This document shows positions 17,298-26,543 of a stretch of 64,000 nucleotides of DNA, in pieces. Source of the stretch: Clostridia bacterium (lineage in GTDB: Bacteria > Bacillota > Clostridia > Oscillospirales > Acutalibacteraceae); NCBI GenBank assembly GCA_017507805.1, contig JAFWAC010000005.1:17696-81695 (forward strand). The letters run 5' to 3'. Position 1 is the first letter of the stretch, and each line of letters begins with the position of its first letter. The notes beneath the pieces are model-generated. The model worked only from the letters and a program-made list of their open reading frames with translations. It was not told the DNA's origin and ran no database searches. Both the position numbers and the translations under genes were made by a program.

Positions 17298-18300
17298 GGA
17301 AACGCTTTTTGCACTTTCCTCTGCAGATGCAGTGGGCAATGTAAGGGAAGCGGCAGATTTAGGATTTGAGCTTTTGTCGCAGTACACAAAGGCCGAAAAG
17401 ACCGACAGCTTAACCGTAATCGGATATTTAAAGGGTAACAGTGACTATACCCTTATGCTGGACGCACACATTGACCAGGTTGCAATGGTCGTTACCGATG
17501 TGGACGATAACGGCTTTTTAACGGTTGCAAAATGCGGCGGAATAGATATAAGGTCACTGCCCTCGCGCTCGGTTACGGTACACGGCAAGGAAAAAATCCC
17601 TGCTGTTTTTTGCAGTACACCGCCCCACCTTGCAAACGGTGAGACAGAGTATGACGATATTTCAAAAATAAAGCTTGACACCGCTTTGGGCGAAGGGGCA
17701 AAGACAGTTGTTTCGGTGGGAGATTTTGTCACCTTTAATAAACTGCCTGCCGAGCTTTGCGGCACAAGGGTTACAGGCAGGTCGTTTGACGACCGCGCCG
17801 CCGTCACCTGTCTCATAGAGGTTGCAAGGCGGTTGTCGGACAGGGAGCTTCCTGTTAATGTAGTTTTTGTTTTAAGTGACAGCGAGGAGCTTGGGCTTCG
17901 CGGAATACGGACTGCCACCTATAAAATAAATCCCGATGAGGCGCTCGCCGTTGATGTAAGCTTCGGTGACGGGCCCTCAATTTCTGCGGAGGAGTGCGGA
18001 AAATTAGGCGGCGGAGGTATGATTGGTATATCGCCTGCCTTGGAAAAGCGCATTTCAAAAAAGCTTGTGAGAACGGCAGAGCAGAAAAATATTCCTTACC
18101 AGCTTGAGGCAATGGGAGAAACCAGCGGAACCAATGCCGATATGATTGCTGTCACAAGAGAGGGTGTGCCCTGTTGTACCCTTTCGATACCCTTACGCAA
18201 TATGCACACCGATACCGAGCTGTTGGATTTAAAGGATTTGGAAGCGGTTTGCGATTTGCTTTGTGAATACATCCTTTCGGGAGGTGTTATGAATGACTGA
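17284..18300 (+). CDS. M42-family metallo-aminopeptidase, paralogue 1
   Basis: 338 residues, TTG start overlapping the end of murD. Binuclear-metal ligands are in place: H62 (DAHIDQV), D170 (SFDDRAA), E201/E202 (SEELGLRG), D224 and H308 (NMHTDTE). The family (FrvX/PepA-type, TET aminopeptidases, also endoglucanase M-like annotations) trims peptides in the cytoplasm. Overlaps the next M42 gene by 8 bases. Confidence 0.9.
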   Translation: MKTIKETLFALSSADAVGNVREAADLGFELLSQYTKAEKTDSLTVIGYLKGNSDYTLMLDAHIDQVAMVVTDVDDNGFLTVAKCGGIDIRSLPSRSVTVHGKEKIPAVFCSTPPHLANGETEYDDISKIKLDTALGEGAKTVVSVGDFVTFNKLPAELCGTRVTGRSFDDRAAVTCLIEVARRLSDRELPVNVVFVLSDSEELGLRGIRTATYKINPDEALAVDVSFGDGPSISAEECGKLGGGGMIGISPALEKRISKKLVRTAEQKNIPYQLEAMGETSGTNADMIAVTREGVPCCTLSIPLRNMHTDTELLDLKDLEAVCDLLCEYILSGGVMND

Positions 18301-19303
18301 CCTGCTTAAAAGGCTTTGCCTGCTTGACGGCACCTCGGGTGACGAGGGGGCGGTCAGGGAGCTCATAATTTCCGAAATCAAGGATTTTTGTGAGCTTAAA
18401 ACCGACCCGTTAGGAAATATTATAGCCTTTAAAAAGGGCAAAAAGCCCTCTGCCAAAAGGCTTATGCTTGATGCTCACATGGATGAGGTCGGCCTTATCA
18501 TAACCTCTGTAACGCATGAGGGATTTTTGAAATTCAAAACGGTTGGGGGTATTGACACCTCTGCCCTTTTGTTCCGCTGCGTGAGGATAAACCGAGATAT
18601 TACGGGTGTTATCGGCGGAAAACCGATACATCTTATTTCTGCCGCGGAAAGAAAAAAACTGCCCAAATGTGACAGTCTTTATATAGATATCGGCGCTCAA
18701 AACCGCGAGGAGGCGCTGAAAAGCGTCTGCATTGGGGATTGCGCAATTATGGAAAGTGATTTCACCCTTATGGGGGACAAGGTCATCTCCAAGGCGCTGG
18801 ACGACCGCATCGGCTGTGCCTTGCTTATAACCCTGCTTAAGGAGGAAAGCGAGTTTGATTTTCACGCTTCCTTTTCGGTACAGGAGGAAATTGGGCTTCG
18901 CGGAGCTAAGACCGCTGCCTTCGGCATAAATCCGCAGTGTGCAATCGTGCTTGAAGCAACCACCGCCGCCGACATAGCGGGTGTGGCAGAGGAAAACACC
19001 GTTTGCAAATTGGGCGCAGGTCCTGCCGTTTCCTTTATGGACCGTTCGACCGTTTATGACCGCGGTTTTTATAATGCTGCCCTTGAAAGCGGAATTGACT
19101 GCCAGCCCAAATCAGCGGTTGCAGGGGGTAACAACTCGGGCGCGGTGCATCTTACACGCGAGGGTGTGAGAACGCTTGCAATTTCCGTTCCCTGCAGATA
19201 TATTCATACCGCCTGCAATATGGCAGATATTAAGGACATCGAAAACGCATTAAAGCTTTGCAGATTTATGTTGAACGGCATTTGCGGCGGAGAAATAGAA
19301 TGA
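18293..19303 (+). CDS. M42-family metallo-aminopeptidase, paralogue 2
   Basis: 336 residues with the same ligand set: H62 (DAHMDEV), D170/D171, E198/E199 (QEEIGLRG), H305 (RYIHTA). Position 221 is Glu (LEATTA) where paralogue 1 has Asp, a known M42 variation. Clear tandem relative of the preceding gene but strongly diverged, so the two probably differ in peptide preference or form mixed assemblies. Confidence 0.9.
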   Translation: MTDLLKRLCLLDGTSGDEGAVRELIISEIKDFCELKTDPLGNIIAFKKGKKPSAKRLMLDAHMDEVGLIITSVTHEGFLKFKTVGGIDTSALLFRCVRINRDITGVIGGKPIHLISAAERKKLPKCDSLYIDIGAQNREEALKSVCIGDCAIMESDFTLMGDKVISKALDDRIGCALLITLLKEESEFDFHASFSVQEEIGLRGAKTAAFGINPQCAIVLEATTAADIAGVAEENTVCKLGAGPAVSFMDRSTVYDRGFYNAALESGIDCQPKSAVAGGNNSGAVHLTREGVRTLAISVPCRYIHTACNMADIKDIENALKLCRFMLNGICGGEIE

Positions 19304-19986
19304 TAAAGCTCACAGACCGTCTACCGTCTTTAAGGGAGCTTAATGCCGAGGACCTTAAAATTCACTGCCTCTTTGATTGCTATAAGGACGACAGCCGCGT
19401 TATGTTCTGGCTTCAGGACGGCGGACAGGCTGTTATTTCCATGACGGACGGAAATATGATAATACAGAATAACGGTGCAGACACAGCCGAGCTTGAGGAA
19501 TTTGTTTCGGTTTTGTCTCCTGTTTGTATTTTCAGCGATTATGAAACCCTGAGGGCAATAAACCGCTTGCCGAGAGAGCGAATTAATATAATGTACCGCT
19601 GTGCCGATATTGAGGGGGAAACTCCTTGCGACAGCCTTTCAAGCCGCGAGCTTTATAACCTTTTGGATGTTGAGGGACTTTCTCTGCCCGAATATCCATA
19701 TTTTGCAGTGGATTACTGCCGCCGCCTTAATCACGGCGGCGCCGAATATTTCGGAATACGGGACAAATGCGCCGCCATTACCTTTCATTCGGGCAAAAAT
19801 GCAATCATAAACGGCATAGCCGCCCGACAGAAGGGCTTTGGCAGTGTGGCACTTAAAGGAATTCTGCAAAAAAATCACGGCAGAACACTTTTGGTTTGCT
19901 GTCGCGACAAGGTAAAAGGATTTTACGAAAAAAACGGATTTGAGCTGCTTTATTACGGCGGCTATTGGATTGGAGCAGACTTATAA
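19300..19986 (+). CDS. GNAT-family N-acetyltransferase
   Basis: 228 residues from the ATG at 19300, which overlaps the stop of the peptidase gene (ATGA). An upstream in-frame start would lie inside that gene and is rejected. The C-terminal half has the GNAT acetyl-CoA motif (AARQKGFGSVALKGIL) and the closing VKGFYEKNGFELL. The N-terminal half matches nothing recognised. Substrate unknown. Confidence 0.75.
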   Translation: MIKLTDRLPSLRELNAEDLKIHCLFDCYKDDSRVMFWLQDGGQAVISMTDGNMIIQNNGADTAELEEFVSVLSPVCIFSDYETLRAINRLPRERINIMYRCADIEGETPCDSLSSRELYNLLDVEGLSLPEYPYFAVDYCRRLNHGGAEYFGIRDKCAAITFHSGKNAIINGIAARQKGFGSVALKGILQKNHGRTLLVCCRDKVKGFYEKNGFELLYYGGYWIGADL

Positions 19987-21270
19987 ATGAACATAACAAG
20001 CTTTTTTAATATAGATGACAGGCTTTTAAGACTTGATAAAGCCGCTTTGGAAAATTCCCAAAAGCAGTTTGGTGAAATAGACGATATTGCAGAATTCAAC
20101 CAGCTCAAGGTGCTTTCTGCCTTTATAAAAAACGGTGTGAGCGAGGCTGTAATGTCGGGCTCCACGGGCTACGGCTACGATGACCGCGGCAGAGAAATCC
20201 TTGAACGGATTATGGCTGACTGTATGGGCGCGGAGGATGCGCTCATGCGCCACAGCTTCGCCTCGGGCACACACACCCTCACGGTTGCACTTTTCGGAAT
20301 TTTGCGGCCGGGTGACAGGGTGCTTTGCATTACCGGCAGACCTTATGACACAATTACCGGAGTTTTCGGCATTGATTCCGTCACAGACGGCTCGCTTGCC
20401 GATTTTGGGGTAAAATATGCTCAGGTGGATTTGCTTGGGGACGGTACACCCGATATAGATGGCATAAAGGCAGAGCTTAAAAGAGAAAAATACAAAATGG
20501 CTTATATTCAGCGCTCCCGCGGCTACAGCACAAGACCAAGCCTTACAATCAGCGATATAGAAGGACTTGTGAAGGCTGTGCGCGAGGTCTCTCCCGAAAG
20601 CGTTGTTATGGTTGATAACTGCTACGGCGAGTTTGTGGAAAGAAAGGAGCCCTGCGAGGTGGGCGCCGATTTGGTTGCCGGCTCGCTGATTAAAAACCCC
20701 GGCGGCGGCATTGCTCCTACCGGCGGTTATATTGCAGGCAAAAAGGAGCTTATAGAAAAATGTGCCGCCCGAATGACCTGTCCGGGTGTGGGCAGAGAGG
20801 TCGGCGCCACATTAGGTCACAGCCGCGAGCTTTATATGGGGCTTTTCGCGGCTCCCCATGTTGTGGGCGAGGCGGTTAAAACCGCGGTTTATACCTCGGC
20901 TCTGTTTGAGCTTCTGGGCTTTGAGACTTCTCCCCGTCCGCAGGAAAAACGCGGTGATATAATACAGTGTGTAACCCTTGGCAGCGCAGAGGGACTGATT
21001 GCCTTTTGTCAGGGTATGCAAAGCGGAGCTCCGGTCGATGCCTTTGTCGTACCCGAGCCTTGGGAAATGCCCGGATATACCGATCCTGTTATAATGGCGG
21101 CAGGTGCCTTTACATTGGGAGCTTCAATCGAGCTTTCTGCAGACGGTCCCGTCCGCGAGCCCTATGCCGCATGGATGCAGGGCGGTCTTAACTTTCACAG
21201 CGCCAAAGCAGGGGTACTGCTTGCGGCGCAAAAAATGCTCGAAAAGGGCGCATTAAATATAGGAGAATGA
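19987..21270 (+). CDS. PLP-dependent methionine gamma-lyase-like (aluminium-resistance family) protein
   Basis: 427 residues of the COG4100 family, often annotated as aluminium resistance protein or methionine gamma-lyase family. PLP fold signs: GSTGYGYDDRGR near the start, SFASGTHTL, VMVDNCYGEF and the Schiff-base lysine K236 in SLIKNPGGGIAPTGGYIAG. Starts immediately after the acetyltransferase stop. The true reaction in this subgroup is not well established. Confidence 0.88.
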   Translation: MNITSFFNIDDRLLRLDKAALENSQKQFGEIDDIAEFNQLKVLSAFIKNGVSEAVMSGSTGYGYDDRGREILERIMADCMGAEDALMRHSFASGTHTLTVALFGILRPGDRVLCITGRPYDTITGVFGIDSVTDGSLADFGVKYAQVDLLGDGTPDIDGIKAELKREKYKMAYIQRSRGYSTRPSLTISDIEGLVKAVREVSPESVVMVDNCYGEFVERKEPCEVGADLVAGSLIKNPGGGIAPTGGYIAGKKELIEKCAARMTCPGVGREVGATLGHSRELYMGLFAAPHVVGEAVKTAVYTSALFELLGFETSPRPQEKRGDIIQCVTLGSAEGLIAFCQGMQSGAPVDAFVVPEPWEMPGYTDPVIMAAGAFTLGASIELSADGPVREPYAAWMQGGLNFHSAKAGVLLAAQKMLEKGALNIGE

Positions 21271-21274
21271 AAAT

Positions 21275-21943
21275 ATGAAGCAGGTTTTCGCCGGTGAGGT
21301 ATACGAGGTAATGCCCCTTTCAAACGGCATAATATTTTCCTACTGCAAGGATGTTATAGAAAAAAATGTAATCGTATCCTATAAAATGATTACATTTGAC
21401 AACGGGCATTTTACCGATGTGGCCAAAAATATATACCTTTTAACAAAGTTTGGCAGTAACTATAAATCGGTCACAGCCCTTTGCGATAATTATATAACCG
21501 AAAAATCCATTCTGCTTCCAAACGGCAAGGTGTTTCTGCTCTCACCTGACGGCACAGCCCGTCTTTTGGACACAGATGCTCTGCCTATCTGGACGGGGAC
21601 ATTTGCCTACCGCGGATATAAACCGGCAGATATTGTGATGGCTGAAAACTCCCTTTGGGCAAGCTACCCCGAATGTAACGCTCTTATCCGCTACAGCCTT
21701 GCCACAATGCGTGAGGAGCTTCGCATTGGCGGAAAAAAATCACCCTTTGACAAACCGCGCGGTATGTTTTTGGAGGGTGATACTGTAACGGTCAGCAATC
21801 TCGGCTCTAAAAGCCTGGTGCAGGTCAACCTCAACACCTACAGCGTCTTTGAATATCAGACCTTTGAGGAGCCGGTTTACCAATACCTTAATGTTTGCGA
21901 CCACAAATTTGCTGTGTTGCAATCGGGACTTTATCTGATTTAA
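21275..21943 (+). CDS. Hypothetical protein, beta-propeller-like
   Basis: 222 residues, starting 4 bases after the previous stop, last gene of the murD operon. No signal peptide. Short repeats (LLPNGKVFLLSPDG, AENSLWASYPECNALIRYSLAT, LEGDTVTVSNLGSKSLVQVNLNTY) suggest propeller blades. Not recognised as a named family. Confidence 0.6.
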   Translation: MKQVFAGEVYEVMPLSNGIIFSYCKDVIEKNVIVSYKMITFDNGHFTDVAKNIYLLTKFGSNYKSVTALCDNYITEKSILLPNGKVFLLSPDGTARLLDTDALPIWTGTFAYRGYKPADIVMAENSLWASYPECNALIRYSLATMREELRIGGKKSPFDKPRGMFLEGDTVTVSNLGSKSLVQVNLNTYSVFEYQTFEEPVYQYLNVCDHKFAVLQSGLYLI

Positions 21944-21963
21944 TAAGGGATTGCAAAAATTAT

Positions 21964-21998
21964 CGCAAGGGAGGGTTTTTCCCTCCCTTGCGGTTTTA
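21964..21998 (+). terminator. Terminator of the murD operon
   Basis: Perfect 12-base arms CGCAAGGGAGGG (21964-21975) and CCCTCCCTTGCG (21981-21992), then GGTTTT. Confidence 0.8.
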
Positions 21999-22009
21999 TG
22001 TGTTTTTGC

Positions 22010-22145
22010 GGGAGGCGAAACGCCTCCCCTACAAATTATTGTTTGCCGCACTAATTTAATTGACCTTTTGTAGGGGACGATGCCCACATCGTCCCGCCAG
22101 AATTTGCAGAAACCAAACGGGACGATGTGGGCATCGTCCCCTACA
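22010..22145. repeat. Palindromic repeat element with inverted arms
   Basis: Arms 22070-22096 and 22118-22144 are exact reverse complements over 27 bases (GTAGGGGACGATGCCCACAT then CGTCCCG). Each arm is itself a hairpin (GGACGATG-CCCA-CATCGTCC). A small hairpin GGAGGCGAAACGCCTCC precedes it at 22011-22027 and ends in CCCTACA like the main element. This resembles the interspersed TGTAGGGG-type repeats common in gut Clostridia genomes. The 345-base gap 21944-22289 holds only the terminator, this element and the regulator promoter. Confidence 0.75.
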
Positions 22146-22214
22146 ATTAACCCCGATAAACTATAATTTATATATCAAATAAAATAATAATCTTAATATA
22201 ATTATGAAGCCACA

Positions 22215-22257
22215 TATGACCCAAGTCAAGAGGGTAATTTATGACCCGTGATATAAT
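22215..22257 (+). promoter_or_regulatory. Promoter/operator of the small XRE regulator
   Basis: TATAAT at 22252-22257 without a good -35. Two direct TATGACCC copies (22215-22222 and 22240-22247, 25-base period) flank the -35 position and could be binding sites for the regulator itself. Confidence 0.4.
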
Positions 22258-22289
22258 CTACTTATCACACAAAAAGGGATTGTTGAATT

Positions 22290-22514
22290 ATGAAAAAATA
22301 CAGCGAAATATTAAAAGAATTAAGGGAGGATAGAGACCTTACACAACAAAACTTAGCCGACATATTAAAAACAGAAAGAAGCTATTACGGAAAATATGAA
22401 AGAGGCATAAGACCTTTGCCAATTGAGCATCTTATCACCCTTTGCAAATTTTATAATGTTTCGGCAGATTATATTTTGGGGCTTCCCGAGGGGCTGAAAT
22501 TTCCAAAAAAGTAG
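22290..22514 (+). CDS. XRE-family HTH regulator, 74 aa
   Basis: Single Cro/C1-type helix-turn-helix at about 8-62 (LTQQNLADILKTERSYYGKYERG ... LITLCKFYNVSADYILGL) and no effector domain. Lone gene between a repeat element and a convergent MATE gene. Probably a DNA-binding autoregulator, perhaps of mobile origin. Confidence 0.9.
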   Translation: MKKYSEILKELREDRDLTQQNLADILKTERSYYGKYERGIRPLPIEHLITLCKFYNVSADYILGLPEGLKFPKK

Positions 22515-22533
22515 AAATATAAAAAGGCGTTTT

Positions 22534-23943
22534 TTATATTCCGTTTTGCAAGGAGGATAAGCTTGATGCCTTGCGAGTGAATTTTTTGATTACATACATA
22601 AAAATACATAAATTCACAATTGAAGCCAAAACAAAGGAAATCGGGTAGGCGGAAAAAAGTATCTCCCAGGCATATTCCGAAGCCCTGAGGGGCTTGAACA
22701 CCCAGAACACCCAGATAATTCTGAAAATACAGTTAGCAAAAAGGGTAACAAGCATCGGCTTTACCGAATGACCGAGACTTCTCAGTGCGCCGGAAAGCAC
22801 ATTCATAACTCCCCCCATAAAATAAAAGCCTGCAACCAATAAAAGTCTGCTTTTTCCATATTTTATTGCCGCCGGTGAATCGGTTATAAAAAGTGATAAA
22901 AGGGTTTCGGAAAAAATATTTGCGGCACTTCCCAAAAAGAGCACAAGTAATACAGTAGATAAAATGCAAAGCTTAACGGTGCGCTTAACGCGGTCCGGTT
23001 TTCCGGCACCTGCATTTTGCCCGACAAAGGTAAGGGTGGTTTGCTGCAATGCATCGGCACTTAACCAGATAAAGGAATCTATATTATTGGCGGCGGCATT
23101 GCCGGCAACTGCCGCTGAGCCGAAGGAATTGATAGAGCTGTGAATAATCACATTTGAAACAGAAAAAAGTGAGCTTTGTACTCCTGCCGGCACACCGATT
23201 TTTAAAATGCTTTTTATCTGCTCACCGTAAAGCCGTACCTTTCGCAGATGAAAACCGCAAGCATCCTTACGGCGCATAAGCTCTCTTACCGCAAGCACAG
23301 CCGAAACGGTCTGTGAAACGGCGGTAGCAAGCGCAACCCCTGCAACATCCATCTTAAAAAACATTACAAAAATCAGATTAAGTAAGACATTTATAACCCC
23401 TGCAAGAGATAAAAACATAAGCGGGCGGCGTGTATCCCCAACAGCGCGCAGGATGCCTGCGCTGAAATTGTAAATCATGGTGGGTATCATACCACAGGAG
23501 TATATTTTGATATAAAGTGCCGCTAAGTCTATAATATCATCGGGCGTCCCCATAATATGAAGCATAGGCTCGGCAAAAAGTAGAAAAAGAATATTGACAA
23601 TTCCGCCGCAAATCACCGATAAAGGAAGGGCTGTATGTACGGTGCGCCGAACGGTCTCATCGTTCTTAGCGCCGGTTGCGGTGGCAACCATCACACTAAC
23701 ACCCGAGGATACCCCCAAAAATAAATTTGTTATAAGGTGGCAAAGGGCTGAGGTTGCGCCCACAGCGGCAACAGAACGGCTTCCGGCAAATCTGCCAATA
23801 ACCATAAGGTCGGCAGTGTTGAACAGAAGCTGCAAGCAACCGGTTAAAAAAATCGGAATGGCAAAGATTAATATTTTCCCGAATAAAGGTCCGTTACACA
23901 TATCGATAGCGGCACCTTGTTTTTTTAATGCAGAAGCTGACAT
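22534..23943 (-). CDS. MATE-family multidrug/cation efflux pump
   Basis: 469 residues with about 12 membrane helices and MatE signatures (FAIPIFLTGCLQLLFNTADLMVIGRFAGSRSVAAVGAT at the first repeat, QNAGAGKPDRVKR at the second). Imports H+ or Na+ in exchange for drugs or metabolites in the cytoplasmic membrane. A weak convergent hairpin (AATATAAAAA/TTTTTTATATT) at 22515-22540 probably terminates both this gene and the XRE gene. Confidence 0.93.
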   Translation of the reverse strand: MSASALKKQGAAIDMCNGPLFGKILIFAIPIFLTGCLQLLFNTADLMVIGRFAGSRSVAAVGATSALCHLITNLFLGVSSGVSVMVATATGAKNDETVRRTVHTALPLSVICGGIVNILFLLFAEPMLHIMGTPDDIIDLAALYIKIYSCGMIPTMIYNFSAGILRAVGDTRRPLMFLSLAGVINVLLNLIFVMFFKMDVAGVALATAVSQTVSAVLAVRELMRRKDACGFHLRKVRLYGEQIKSILKIGVPAGVQSSLFSVSNVIIHSSINSFGSAAVAGNAAANNIDSFIWLSADALQQTTLTFVGQNAGAGKPDRVKRTVKLCILSTVLLVLFLGSAANIFSETLLSLFITDSPAAIKYGKSRLLLVAGFYFMGGVMNVLSGALRSLGHSVKPMLVTLFANCIFRIIWVFWVFKPLRASEYAWEILFSAYPISFVLASIVNLCIFMYVIKKFTRKASSLSSLQNGI

Positions 23944-23969
23944 TTATAAACCCTCTTTTCAAAAACAAA

Positions 23970-24012
23970 GCACAGTGCAGCCGCCTTTTGGCAGTTACAC
24001 CGTGCATTTTTT
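23970..24012. terminator. Hairpin terminator between yebC and the MATE gene
   Basis: Imperfect long stem GCACAGTGCAGCCGCC / GGCAGTTACACCGTGC with T-rich tails on both strands. Confidence 0.65.
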
Positions 24013-24015
24013 TAT

Positions 24016-24756
24016 TTATTCATCGTCACCCTCGGGCATATCCCAATTGTGCCAGACTGCCTGAACATCATCGTTATCCTCGAGCATATCAATAAGCTTC
24101 TCCATTTTTGTAACGGCTTCCTCGTCCTCAATGGCGGTCATAGTCTGGGGAATGTAGGCAACCTCTGCCGAAAGGAAGCTATATCCCTTTTCCTCAAGCA
24201 CATCGCGGACAGCGCCCAAATCGTTTGGCTCTGTTGTGATTTCAAAAACATCGCCGTCAAAATTAAAGTCGTCTGCTCCGGCTTCAAGGGCGGCCTCCAT
24301 AACGGTGTCCTCGTCAAGCCCCTCGGCTTCAATCTGAATGACACCCTTGCGGTCAAACATAAACATAACCGAGCCTGATTGACCGAGATTTCCGCCGCAT
24401 TTATCAAAATAATGCCGCATTTCGCCTGCGGTGCGGTTTCGGTTATCCGAAAGGGTTTCAACCACAACGGCAACACCGCACGGACCGTAGCCCTCGTAGA
24501 TTAGCTCCTCGTAATTATTAGCCTCACCGTCTCCGGCGGCTTTTTTGATAATTCTTTCAATATTTTCATTTGGCACATTTGCCGCCTTTGCCTTGGCAAT
24601 GGCATCCTTAAGCTTACTGTTTTCGTTCGGATTTGCACCGCCTGTTTTAACTATAACAGCAATCTCTCTGCCTATTTTAGTGAATATTTTTGCCTTTGCG
24701 GCATCTGTCTTTTCTTTTTTGCGCTTAATATTATTCCATTTGGAATGTCCGGACAT
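24016..24756 (-). CDS. yebC: YebC/PmpR-family transcriptional or translational regulator
   Basis: 246 residues from ATG 24756 (MSGHSKWNNIKRKKEKTDAA), the invariant family N-terminus, with AAGGATG upstream; an in-frame extension to 24840 is not used. Family landmarks: KTGGANPNENSKLKDAIAKAKA, EGYGPCGVAVVVE, NRNRTAGEMRHYFDKCGGNLG, SGSVMFMF. Members act as DNA-binding regulators or, for some YebC proteins, help ribosomes through proline-rich stretches. The C-terminal tail is acidic. Confidence 0.93.
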   Translation of the reverse strand: MSGHSKWNNIKRKKEKTDAAKAKIFTKIGREIAVIVKTGGANPNENSKLKDAIAKAKAANVPNENIERIIKKAAGDGEANNYEELIYEGYGPCGVAVVVETLSDNRNRTAGEMRHYFDKCGGNLGQSGSVMFMFDRKGVIQIEAEGLDEDTVMEAALEAGADDFNFDGDVFEITTEPNDLGAVRDVLEEKGYSFLSAEVAYIPQTMTAIEDEEAVTKMEKLIDMLEDNDDVQAVWHNWDMPEGDDE

Positions 24757-24799
24757 ATTTTCGCATCCTTTCTCAAATCTGCCATTAATATTACCACAT

Positions 24800-25762
24800 T
24801 TATCGGTTTTGTTCAAGGGCTTTGGCACAAATATTTTCAATATCTGAAAGAGAATTTATTTCACCGCACAGCCGCCGAAGCGCGGCGGCGCCGTTCAAGC
24901 CCTGCATATACCACGCGGTGTGCTTTCTTGCTTCAAGAATTGCATTGCGGGGGTCTTTGTATTCGTGCATAAGGGCAACCTGCTCCATAAGCACCCTGAA
25001 TTTTTGCTCCAATGTGGGCGGTGTGTAGGCTTTACCGCTTAAAAAGCTGTTTATTTCCTCAAAAACAAAGGGATTTCCCTGTGCGGCGCGCCCGACCGAC
25101 ACAAAGGAACAGCCTGTAGCCGAATACATATACTGCGCGGAATCACCGTCACGCACATCGCCGTTGGCAATAACGGGAATTGAAAGTCTTTTCACAACCT
25201 CGGCAATTACATTATAATTAATGCCCTGCGCGTACATCTGCTTTCTTGTTCTGCCGTGAATTGTTACCGCCGCGGCGCCTGCCGCCTCACAGCGCACCGC
25301 CAATTCGGGAGCGTTTATGCTCTCCTCGTCCCAGCCCGTCCGCATTTTAACCGTCACCGGAACATTAACCGCCTTTACCACCGCCTCAACGATTTTTTCC
25401 GCAAGCAATGGGTCTTTCATAAGCGCGCTTCCGCCGCCGTTACCTGCAACCTTAGGGGCAGGACAGCCCATATTAATGTCTATGAAATCAGGCTCAAATT
25501 CAAGCGCCTTTACCGCCGCCTGAGCCATAATTTCAGGCTCGCACCCGAAAAGCTGTGAGCCAATCGGTCTTTCCTTTTCGTTGCAGGAAAGCAGTGCCGC
25601 CGATTTTTTGTCCCCAAGGGTTACTCCTCTGGAGCTTGTAAGCTCGCCCACACAAAAGGCGGCGCCGTGTGCCATACAGATTTCACGCATTGCACGGTCG
25701 GCTACCCCCGCCATTGGAGCTAATGCGGCAAAGCCGTTTATTTTTAAGCTACCTATATTCAT
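24800..25762 (-). CDS. dus: tRNA-dihydrouridine synthase
   Basis: Flavin-dependent reduction of uridine in tRNA. 320 residues from ATG 25762, where AAGGAAGC is well placed. TIM-barrel signatures: LAPMAGVADRAMRE, NMGCPAPKVAGNGGGSALMKDP with the catalytic Cys, VTVKMRTGWDE, TIHGRTRKQMY and IPVIANGDV. C-terminal helical tRNA-binding domain present. Belongs to the DusB-like bacterial group by pattern. Confidence 0.93.
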   Translation of the reverse strand: MNIGSLKINGFAALAPMAGVADRAMREICMAHGAAFCVGELTSSRGVTLGDKKSAALLSCNEKERPIGSQLFGCEPEIMAQAAVKALEFEPDFIDINMGCPAPKVAGNGGGSALMKDPLLAEKIVEAVVKAVNVPVTVKMRTGWDEESINAPELAVRCEAAGAAAVTIHGRTRKQMYAQGINYNVIAEVVKRLSIPVIANGDVRDGDSAQYMYSATGCSFVSVGRAAQGNPFVFEEINSFLSGKAYTPPTLEQKFRVLMEQVALMHEYKDPRNAILEARKHTAWYMQGLNGAAALRRLCGEINSLSDIENICAKALEQNR

Positions 25763-25792
25763 AAAAGCTTCCTTTTCAAACAAAAAAGTGGA

Positions 25793-26542
25793 TTATTTTC
25801 TAAATACAAACAAATACTCATGTGCTATAAGTAAAAAGTTGTATTTGACACTATTCGTTTTCCAATATCCCGTTGCTTTACAATTATGCTGTTCTTTAAT
25901 AATCAACTCTTTGAGTTTAAACCCAGCATTTTCAAAAACATGCATAACATCAAAGGACATTGGTATCATATGACCTTTTTGACGAGTATCACCCATAAGA
26001 ATAGCGCAGAATTTGTCTTTTTTCAAAACACGATAGCTTTCTGCCGCAACCTTTTTCATTTCCTCAAGAAAATCTTTGACCTTTAGCAAAGACAAATCGT
26101 TAGGAATATCCTCGCTATACTTAATAATGTCCGCATACGGCGGATGGGTGCAAATTAAATCAATGCTGCCACCCGGCACAAAGTCGAGATTTCTTGCATC
26201 TCCTTTGTGTAGATACACTTTCCCGTTTGCACCAATGTGTTCAAAATCGGTTTTTTCCTTGCAACGGGCAAGCGCACTATCGTTTATGTCAACACCGATA
26301 ATATTTCTGTTAAGTAATTTGGCTTCTACAAGGGTAGTGCCACCCCCGGCAAATTGATCGAGAACTAAATCGTTTTCTTTGGAATAGCGGAGCAAAATAT
26401 TCCGCGGAATGTATGGCGACCAATTACCGCGCCATTTAGCATCATGGGTTGCCCAATCGCCGCGTTTTGGAAACGACCAATGTGTAGTCATCTCTAATTC
26501 AAAATTTTCAGGCTCCCATTTGGTGATTTTTTTAGTTTTCAT
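25793..26542 (-). CDS. DNA methyltransferase (N4-cytosine/N6-adenine type), second MTase of R-M operon
   Basis: 249 residues from ATG 26542, just after the nuclease stop; an ATG at 26554 overlapping that stop is also possible. AdoMet motif I DQFAGGGTT comes before the catalytic motif IV THPPY, whereas the usual PF01555 beta-class enzymes have motif IV first, so the domain order is circularly permuted. Also GVDIND and MGDTRQKGHMIP. Probably protects the same or an overlapping site, or the other strand, alongside the first methyltransferase. Confidence 0.85.
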   Translation of the reverse strand: MKTKKITKWEPENFELEMTTHWSFPKRGDWATHDAKWRGNWSPYIPRNILLRYSKENDLVLDQFAGGGTTLVEAKLLNRNIIGVDINDSALARCKEKTDFEHIGANGKVYLHKGDARNLDFVPGGSIDLICTHPPYADIIKYSEDIPNDLSLLKVKDFLEEMKKVAAESYRVLKKDKFCAILMGDTRQKGHMIPMSFDVMHVFENAGFKLKELIIKEQHNCKATGYWKTNSVKYNFLLIAHEYLFVFRK

Positions 26543-26543
26543 A

